From NCBI GenBank assembly GCA_028718265.1, contig JAQUMG010000051.1, forward strand, positions 1-10,399: a stretch of 10,399 bases of DNA. Direction: 5' to 3'. The DNA is from Candidatus Omnitrophota bacterium (GTDB lineage: Bacteria; Omnitrophota; Koll11; JAHIPI01). Below the pieces are notes generated by a model. It saw only the letters and a list, made by a program, of their open reading frames with translations. It was not told where the DNA came from and did not search any database. The position numbers and the translations under genes were made by a program. This document shows, piece by piece, positions 6,149 through 10,399 of the stretch (position 1 is the first letter of the stretch; every line of letters begins with the position of its first letter).

Positions 6149-6928
6149 ATGAAAAAAAGTAATTTCAAAACAATTCGTTTGTTGGTGTTCGTAGCGGTAA
6201 TAATCGGTGTTGTCTTTTTTGTTGGCGACTTATCCTACGCAGGAAACAAATCCGACACTCCTTTCAGCGTCCCCGAGCCCGGCAGCATGGTACTTCTCTC
6301 AACCGGAATTTTTGGCTGGGTCATTCAGTTTGCCCGCAAACGATTCCAGGAGTTTAAGAGATTCTTCGATATTTATGTGAGCTCATTCGGAATTATCCTG
6401 GCAGCTCCCGTCATAGCTTTTACCGCGCTTCTCATTAAGATAGTCTCGCCCGGGCCGGTATTTTTCAAACAGGAGAGAGTCGGACTGAATGGCAGGACAT
6501 TCGACATATATAAACTACGAACCATGAGAATCGATGCGGAGGCATGCAGCGGCCCCATGTGGGCGCAGGAAGACGACCCCCGGCTTATCAGATTCGGGAG
6601 AATGATACGAAAGATGCATTTAGACGAACTTCCGCAGCTGGTCAACGTGCTGCGCGGAGAAATGAGTATAGTGGGCCCCAGGCCTGAGCGTCCGGTTTTT
6701 GTGGAGCAATTAAGCAGCCAGATTATTGATTATTCAAAGAGACTGCGGGTAAAACCGGGAATAACCGGTTTAGCGCAAGTTGTTCACAAATACGATGAAA
6801 CTATCAAAGACGTTAAGAAGAAGGTTAAATATGACCTTCTCTATATAAGGGAAATGTGCCTCATGGTGGATATAAGGATACTGCTGAGGACTATAGTGGT
6901 GTCAGCACAAGGAAAAGGGGCAAGATAA
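6149..6928 (+). CDS. Sugar transferase with N-terminal signal peptide and internal PEP-CTERM sorting segment
   Basis: A 259-residue protein in two parts. Residues 1-31 form a signal peptide or anchor (hydrophobic core 11-25, likely cut near SYA-G). Residues 32-66 hold a short loop, then VPEPGS (41-46), a hydrophobic stretch SMVLLSTGIFGWVIQFA and the basic RKRF: a full PEP-CTERM signal. Residues 67-259 are a bacterial sugar transferase of the WcaJ/PglC class. They include the re-entrant membrane helix (about 80-100), SPGPVFFKQERVG (100-112), FDIYKLRTMR, the catalytic Asp159-Glu160 in LDELPQLVNVLRGEMS, and GPRPERPVF (176-184). Such enzymes move a sugar-1-phosphate onto undecaprenyl phosphate to start glycan synthesis. 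The larger PEP-CTERM-associated EpsB_2-type transferases have several N-terminal helices instead. The ATG at 6149 is the first start after an in-frame stop at 6143 and has only a poor SD. It is the first gene after the sigma-54 promoter. Confidence 0.9.
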   Translation: MKKSNFKTIRLLVFVAVIIGVVFFVGDLSYAGNKSDTPFSVPEPGSMVLLSTGIFGWVIQFARKRFQEFKRFFDIYVSSFGIILAAPVIAFTALLIKIVSPGPVFFKQERVGLNGRTFDIYKLRTMRIDAEACSGPMWAQEDDPRLIRFGRMIRKMHLDELPQLVNVLRGEMSIVGPRPERPVFVEQLSSQIIDYSKRLRVKPGITGLAQVVHKYDETIKDVKKKVKYDLLYIREMCLMVDIRILLRTIVVSAQGKGAR

Positions 6929-7647
6929 TGATGAAAAAAACAATAATAACAGGTTTTATTCTATTAATGAGTATGTTTTGCGCGGGCGTATCTCAAGCGT
7001 ATATGTTTGACGATCCTGTTGGATTGGCTTGGCCCGCTCAGAACTATGACAGGATAGGAGACAGGATTTTCGAGATTTACGGCATGAATATTACGGATAC
7101 GGGCAGCAGTTTCGTATTTGACATATTCACAAACTATCCGGAAGCTGGCTATGGATGCGGTGCCTGGTACACAAGGCCGGGAGATTTTGCCATTGATCTT
7201 AACGGAGATTTCATATATGAATACGGCATTGCTTTCAGCGGCCATGACCCTTCAATAGTGAAGGGTGGTATCTACAACATCGATACGACCATCAATACTC
7301 CGGGACAGGTTCGTAATGGTTGGTATATATCGAATCATTATGCTCCGTCGAGCGGATACGTATATTTCAAAAACCAAGTCGTGCAAATAGCGAACGGGAC
7401 GTGGATTGACGATACAACTGTCACGTGGAATTCTAATGGTGCCAATCCTGATTGGCGGATCAACTTTGCTTTGGATAAATCCGATGTCCCGGAGAGTATC
7501 AATGGCAAAGTTAACTTTTTCTATGCTGCCGCAACATGCTCGAACGACTATATAAAAGGTTCGGTAACAGTTACTCCGGAGCCGGCGACTTTATCACTCC
7601 TTGGCTTAGGATTATTTGGTTTGGCGGGATTTAGGAGAAGATCATGA
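6928..7647 (+). CDS. Secreted PEP-CTERM protein 1
   Basis: From ATG 6928 the product is 239 residues; ATG 6931 is an equally possible start. AAGGGG (6915-6920) is the SD, and the ATG overlaps the upstream TAA by one base; an earlier in-frame ATG at 6856 lies inside the sugar transferase gene and is not used. Residues 1-24 are a signal peptide (likely cut after VSQA). The mature domain is rich in Gly, Asn, Tyr and Trp and looks like a beta-sandwich. It includes WYTRPGDFAIDLNGDFIYEYG (about 80-100), with an acidic DLNGD turn, and two cysteines (78, 204). The C-terminus TPEPATLSLLGLGLFGLAGFRRRS is a textbook PEP-CTERM signal: motif, helix and Arg cluster. It should be exported, cut by the exosortase encoded at 3196 and placed in the envelope or matrix. 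Molecular function is unknown. Confidence 0.92.
   Translation: MMKKTIITGFILLMSMFCAGVSQAYMFDDPVGLAWPAQNYDRIGDRIFEIYGMNITDTGSSFVFDIFTNYPEAGYGCGAWYTRPGDFAIDLNGDFIYEYGIAFSGHDPSIVKGGIYNIDTTINTPGQVRNGWYISNHYAPSSGYVYFKNQVVQIANGTWIDDTTVTWNSNGANPDWRINFALDKSDVPESINGKVNFFYAAATCSNDYIKGSVTVTPEPATLSLLGLGLFGLAGFRRRS
7633..7637 (+). promoter_or_regulatory. Shine-Dalgarno embedded in the Arg-cluster codons of the preceding PEP-CTERM gene
   Basis: AGGAG lies 6 nt upstream of the ATG at 7644 and at the same time encodes part of the terminal Arg-Arg-Arg of PEP-CTERM protein 1. The two genes overlap as ATGA, so translation is probably coupled. Confidence 0.75.
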
Positions 7648-8351
7648 AAAAAGTAGTACTATTGTCGATTTTGACAGTATTCGGAATACTTATATCGCAG
7701 GGGGCGGTTTCAGCAGGTACAGTGGATTTAATAACCAACGGCGATTTTTCGGCTGGATCAACCGGCTGGGCCCTTTGGTCAAGCGCGCCCGGAGGGGCTA
7801 TTGATACTACTTATGGGACTTTAGATTGGAGTAATAGAAGTGGCACTACTTCATATCACAGCGCATCCGGGGCATTGCAGATATTTGGCTCAGGTTTATC
7901 GGGCTTGGATGTTTCAGGTTATGACTCACTTGTTTTAAAATATAAGATAACTCCTATATATCAGGATCTGGCCGCGCCGGGTTCACTTGGCCTGGAAGAG
8001 TATCCGGCAAAGGTGGTATTGGATTATTATGACACGGACGGTAACCGCAGATATTTTCAGCATGGGTATTCTTATTTATTTACCAACAGCTACCCTACCT
8101 ATATTCCGCATACGGAAGTAGCCGATGGGGGTATGTGGATTGATTATACAAGCGGCGATTTATTCTTATTGGCCAACAAGCCCAGGATAATAAATAGAAT
8201 AGATATTTATGGCAGCGGCCTGAATTACAGCGGAAGTGCGGATGACGTTCAGTTGTTGGCGAGTACGAATGATGTAGTTCCCGAGCCGGCGACTATGTCG
8301 CTGTTAGGCTTGGGTCTTTTTGGTTTAGCGGGATTTAGAAGGAAGAAGTAA
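7644..8351 (+). CDS. Secreted PEP-CTERM protein 2 with jelly-roll-like domain
   Basis: A 235-residue protein. Signal peptide 1-24 (cut near VSA-G) is followed by LITNGDFSAGSTGWALW (29-45), the usual opening of carbohydrate-binding-module-like jelly rolls ('NGDFE...GW'). Later strands such as YDSLVLKYKITP (93-104) and PAKVVLDYYDTDGNRRYFQH (121-140) fit the same fold, which ends in a SADDVQLL strand (198-205). The tail VPEPATMSLLGLGLFGLAGFRRKK is a PEP-CTERM signal differing from that of protein 1 at three of 23 positions. The start overlaps the previous stop (ATGA). A glycan-binding or matrix role is plausible given the neighbouring polysaccharide enzymes, but no ligand can be named. A hydrolase is unlikely as no catalytic motif is visible. 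Confidence 0.92.
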   Translation: MKKVVLLSILTVFGILISQGAVSAGTVDLITNGDFSAGSTGWALWSSAPGGAIDTTYGTLDWSNRSGTTSYHSASGALQIFGSGLSGLDVSGYDSLVLKYKITPIYQDLAAPGSLGLEEYPAKVVLDYYDTDGNRRYFQHGYSYLFTNSYPTYIPHTEVADGGMWIDYTSGDLFLLANKPRIINRIDIYGSGLNYSGSADDVQLLASTNDVVPEPATMSLLGLGLFGLAGFRRKK

Positions 8352-8377
8352 TTCATAAATATTAAATTTATAATGAA

Positions 8378-8386
8378 GGGAGGTGA
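8378..8386 (+). promoter_or_regulatory. Strong Shine-Dalgarno that fixes the start at 8391
   Basis: GGGAGGTGA lies directly before ATG 8391, with GGAGG 7 nt from it. The earlier in-frame ATG at 8373 would place this site inside the coding region and spoil the signal peptide, so 8391 is preferred. Confidence 0.85.
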
Positions 8387-8390
8387 AGAT

Positions 8391-9044
8391 ATGAAGAAGT
8401 TATTGCTTGTAGCGTTAATGCTAGTATTTGTTTTTGGAACTTCAACTCTAGCTCATGCTGCACTTGTTAACCTGGTACCCGATGACAATAAGCCGTTTGG
8501 TACTGCAGATATGCCAGCCGGTGCTGGTAAGACGTTGTTAGCATCAATAGTAAATGCTCCTTGGTCTGGAGGTTTTATCACAGGCACTTTAAACCAATGG
8601 GTTTACAGGGATGTTGCTGACAATTATTTGATATTTGCATATCAGGTAACCAATGGAGCAGCTTCTAAGGATGATATCGCGCGTGTAACCATGACAGATT
8701 TCGGAGGTTGGACAACCGATGTGGCCTATGAAGCATTAACTGGAACCGGCACCCTACCAAATATTTTTGATAGGAGCGGGTCAATGAATCAAGGCGCCAC
8801 AATAGGATTTGATTGGTCTCCGCCTTCAAATCATTTGGGCGTAGGTAAATTAAGTCCGGTTATGTGGATAAAAACCAATGCGCAATATTACGCCATGATA
8901 GGGACAACGCAGGTTATCGATGGTGGTATTGGTATAGTGAATACCTATTCACCCACAGTTCCAGAACCAGCCAGTATGCTTCTATTGGGCATGGGCTTAA
9001 TAGGGTTTGCTGGTAGGACAGTCAGAAGGAAGTTCGTGGCATAA
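8391..9044 (+). CDS. Secreted PEP-CTERM protein 3
   Basis: A 217-residue protein with a clear signal peptide (MKKLLLVALMLVFVFGTSTLAHA, cut after residue 23). The middle, including GGFITGTLNQWVYRD (60-74) and YLIFAYQVTNG (79-89), then VTMTDFGGWTTDVAY (99-113), resembles a beta-rich family common among PEP-CTERM proteins with the pattern 'SGTLTSWVY...LDFYYQVTN'. The tail VPEPASMLLLGMGLIGFAGRTVRRKFVA is a PEP-CTERM signal with a slightly longer basic end than those of proteins 1 and 2. It lies 39 bp after protein 2 and has its own strong SD, so it probably belongs to the same transcript but could be translated at a higher level. It shares little sequence with its two neighbours outside the sorting signal. 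No enzymatic motif is visible. Confidence 0.92.
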   Translation: MKKLLLVALMLVFVFGTSTLAHAALVNLVPDDNKPFGTADMPAGAGKTLLASIVNAPWSGGFITGTLNQWVYRDVADNYLIFAYQVTNGAASKDDIARVTMTDFGGWTTDVAYEALTGTGTLPNIFDRSGSMNQGATIGFDWSPPSNHLGVGKLSPVMWIKTNAQYYAMIGTTQVIDGGIGIVNTYSPTVPEPASMLLLGMGLIGFAGRTVRRKFVA

Positions 9045-9160
9045 CTCCTTCGGGGAGGTATGCTCGAACCTTGTAGGCATGCTTACGTGGCGAGAGCATA
9101 AAAAGAAATTTTTATGCTCTTCCACCGAACTTATATCTACTTAATATAAATATTGTAGAT
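9045..9160 (+). other. Structured 3' untranslated region with four hairpins
   Basis: Directly after the stop codon there are four inverted repeats. The first is CTCC-TTCGG-GGAG (9045-9057). The second is GTAGG-CATG-CTTAC (9073-9086, one G-U pair). The third is a long hairpin at 9087-9125. The fourth is ATCTAC...GTAGAT with inner AATAT/ATATT (9135-9160). The second and third abut with no unpaired base. No T-run follows the third, so it is not a standard terminator. It may stabilise the mRNA or form a small RNA; this is inference. Confidence 0.55.
9087..9125. repeat. Perfect 12-bp hairpin with GAAA loop
   Basis: AGAGCATAAAAA (9093-9104), loop GAAA, TTTTTATGCTCT (9109-9120). A further GTGG/CCAC (9087-9090 with 9122-9125) extends the stem below a small internal loop. 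Confidence 0.85.
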
Positions 9161-9190
9161 TGCTTCGCCCCTTCGGGGCTCGCAATGACA
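9157..9190 (+). repeat. Palindromic repeat copy F (ATTGC/GCAAT variant)
   Basis: Begins AGATTGCTTCG and ends GGCTCGCAATGACA; outer arms ATTGC/GCAAT (9159-9163 with 9182-9186) and inner stem GCCCC-TTC-GGGGC (9167-9179). It shares the AGAT...ATGACA ends of copies A-E but has a different arm pair, so it is a sister subtype of the same repeat design. Confidence 0.8.
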
Positions 9191-9240
9191 GGTGATTTAA
9201 GAGGATAATGTTGTACAATAAAATTGGGCTTCGTAAATCG

Positions 9241-9283
9241 AGGGGTAATGTCTCGCGTAGACATACCCCTTGTTTTATATTTT
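9241..9283 (+). terminator. Rho-independent terminator of the PEP-CTERM operon
   Basis: AGGGGTAATGTCT (9241-9253), loop CGCGT, AGACATACCCCT (9259-9270): a 12-bp stem with one bulged A, followed by TGTTTTATATTTT. Only the + strand has the T-rich tail, so it ends the operon of the PEP-CTERM genes and isolates the membrane protein gene downstream. Confidence 0.9.
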
Positions 9284-9312
9284 CTGGCTTTTTAACCTTT
9301 TTATGATATAAT
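9284..9312 (+). promoter_or_regulatory. Extended -10 housekeeping promoter
   Basis: TGATATAAT (9304-9312) is a full TATAAT with a TGn extension. CTGGCT (9284-9289) at 17-bp spacing is only a weak -35. Transcription would begin near 9319, just before the ATG at 9323. Confidence 0.65.
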
Positions 9313-9322
9313 AGTGAAACTT

Positions 9323-10192
9323 ATGACACAAAAACGTAGTACACGAAAAAACTGGATGGCATCGCTTGAATTAATGACGAAAAAACCCGTCGTTATTCTG
9401 CCGTTCTTCATTGTGGTATTTTTGGAGTGTCTGGCCCTTGAGCTGATCTTTTTCTCCACCCGCAGGCCGCTTTCATTTATCGCCGATCCGATCATACGTA
9501 AGTTGTACGGAGAGGCATTTGTCCACTATCCTTACAATCTGATCATACTGCCAAAGTCGTTTTATTATGCGCAAATGGCTATTTATATATTCGCCGGAGT
9601 ATTTTTAACGGCTATTTCGGTAAATATATTTAAAAATATGACTGCAGGACTGCCTGTCAAAGTGAAGGCACTGGTACAAAACGCTTCCAAGAGATATTTA
9701 TCTTTCGCCGGACTGGGCATTATTCTGATTGTTCTTGTAGTTCTTCTGAAAAACGTAGATTCGTATATTTCATTGCGGCTTATACGCTTTTCGTCAAAGT
9801 ATATTCCGGAGATAGTATCGCGATTCGGTTATTTAGGATTTTCACTTCTCTTGTTTTTTTCCAATTTGATTATACAGGTATTTACGATATCAGCCGTCCC
9901 TCTGATGGTAATATGGAAGAAGCCGCTGCTTAAAGCACTTACGGGCAGTATCGTATTTGGTTTTCGCAATTTTTTAAGCGTTTTTAAGTTAATGCTTTTG
10001 CCATTTATGATTTATCTGCCTGTAGTGCTCTTAAAGGGTTACGCCGATACTTTGGCTGCCAAAACATTGCCGGAGGCAACGTTATATATAGCAATAGCAG
10101 GGAGCATTATAACTGCTTTTGTAGATTGCTTTATTATAGTTTGCGTATCGCGTTTTTTACTTGAGAAAAATAAATCAGCGGTTGAAAAATGA
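9323..10192 (+). CDS. Six-helix integral membrane protein, function unknown
   Basis: I do not recognise a named family. From ATG 9323 the protein has 289 residues; a GTG at 9314 would add three residues but lies upstream of the predicted transcription start, and neither has an SD. After a short basic N-terminus (KRSTRKNW), hydrophobic helices lie near residues 23-44, 80-103, 126-146, 167-197, 217-239 and 252-280. Charged loops between them include KYIPEIVSRFG, and the C-terminus is a Lys-rich tail (LLEKNKSAVEK). No Walker, protease or transferase motif is visible. It has its own promoter after the terminator of the PEP-CTERM operon, and its stop overlaps the next start (ATGA), so it works with that gene if with anything. 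The overall look, a generic six-helix bundle with uneven loops, is like poorly characterised envelope membrane proteins often encoded near exopolysaccharide loci. Confidence 0.75.
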   Translation: MTQKRSTRKNWMASLELMTKKPVVILPFFIVVFLECLALELIFFSTRRPLSFIADPIIRKLYGEAFVHYPYNLIILPKSFYYAQMAIYIFAGVFLTAISVNIFKNMTAGLPVKVKALVQNASKRYLSFAGLGIILIVLVVLLKNVDSYISLRLIRFSSKYIPEIVSRFGYLGFSLLLFFSNLIIQVFTISAVPLMVIWKKPLLKALTGSIVFGFRNFLSVFKLMLLPFMIYLPVVLLKGYADTLAAKTLPEATLYIAIAGSIITAFVDCFIIVCVSRFLLEKNKSAVEK

Positions 10193-10399
10193 AAAAGACA
10201 ATAATTAATTTAATACTAATACTTGCTGCCGTAGCTGTCCTGCTTTCGTTGCTGTCTATAGGCGATGAATACGCCGCGGAGAAACTGCTATACAGGGCAT
10301 CGAAGATTAACGAAAAGATCATTAGCAATCCCGACGTAGTGCCGCCTAAGATGCTGGCTCTCGTTGAAAGCACATTAACGAAAATAATACAAAAATATC
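10189..10399 (+). CDS. Signal-anchored protein, possibly TPR-type, cut by window end
   Basis: The ATG at 10189 overlaps the previous TGA as ATGA, and the frame stays open to the last base (70 codons plus one base seen). Residues 1-24 (MKKTIINLILILAAVAVLLSLL and on) form a signal peptide or anchor. Then GDEYAAEKLLYRASKINEKI is followed by SNPDVVPPKMLALVESTLTKIIQKY. The spacing of Ala, Leu and Tyr and the 'YAAEKLLYRA...IIQKY' pattern look like the first helices of a tetratricopeptide-repeat protein, often periplasmic in such loci. That family call is tentative because most of the protein is outside the window. Translation is probably coupled to the membrane protein before it. Confidence 0.75.
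   Translation, partial: MKKTIINLILILAAVAVLLSLLSIGDEYAAEKLLYRASKINEKIISNPDVVPPKMLALVESTLTKIIQKY

Noticed and set aside
6856..6927. ATG 6856 as start of PEP-CTERM protein 1
   Set aside because: It lies deep in the sugar transferase gene and would bury the signal peptide; 6928/6931 have an SD and a clean signal sequence.
7616..7804. Short + strand open frame across the PEP-CTERM 1/2 junction
   Set aside because: Out of frame with both genes, no signal sequence, explained by overlap of two real genes.
8369..8374. TATAAT as promoter of PEP-CTERM protein 3
   Set aside because: There is no -35 at a suitable distance, and the transcript would start inside the SD, leaving it unusable.
8373..8390. 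ATG 8373 as start of PEP-CTERM protein 3
   Set aside because: It would make the GGGAGGTGA ribosome site coding and put acidic residues before the signal peptide. ATG 8391 has ideal SD spacing.
9087..9125. Long hairpin as an intrinsic terminator
   Set aside because: The stem is followed by TCCACCGAAC, not a T-run; the true terminator with a T-rich tail is at 9241-9283.

Overview
The window reads as one stretch of a surface-polysaccharide and PEP-CTERM/exosortase locus from an uncultured Gram-negative-type bacterium. The AT-leaning coding sequence, the exosortase plus EpsI pair, a lyase of the PcRGLX/YetA type, the ORF6N and GIY-YIG fillers and the palindromic 'TCGGAATGACA' repeats together resemble Omnitrophota or related PVC-group genomes. 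That placement is inference from gene style, not a search result. All supported genes lie on the + strand.

Block 1 (1-4041) is an operon-like run. It holds the 3' part of an exo-rhamnogalacturonan-lyase-like protein that enters from upstream, a membrane-anchored family 2 glycosyltransferase, and an exosortase with its Cys/Arg/His catalytic residues intact. Block 2 (about 4046-5252) looks inserted between the exosortase and its usual partner EpsI. It carries an ORF6N-domain gene and a single-domain GIY-YIG nuclease gene bracketed by five copies of a palindromic repeat. A 6-bp direct repeat, AGGATA, sits at both edges, and removing the block would restore a tight exosortase-EpsI junction. Block 3 is epsI (5257-5877), followed by 271 bp of non-coding DNA with a 4 x 8-bp tandem repeat and a near-perfect sigma-54 promoter.

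Block 4 (6149-9044) is the sigma-54-linked operon. Its first gene encodes a signal peptide and a complete PEP-CTERM-like sorting segment fused in front of a phosphoglycosyl (sugar) transferase domain. Three secreted PEP-CTERM proteins follow, the first two with overlapping starts. A chain of hairpins, another copy of the palindromic repeat and a clear intrinsic terminator (9241-9283) close it. Block 5 (9304 onward) has its own extended -10 promoter. It drives a six-helix membrane protein of unknown function that overlaps a partial signal-anchored gene running off the window.

Working model: the sugar transferase would start a lipid-linked surface glycan on the cytoplasmic face and the GT2 enzyme would extend it. 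The exosortase, helped by EpsI, would process the PEP-CTERM proteins and hand them to the envelope or matrix. The most unusual element is the first gene of the sigma-54 operon, where the exosortase recognition signal is internal and forms the membrane anchor of the glycan-initiating enzyme.
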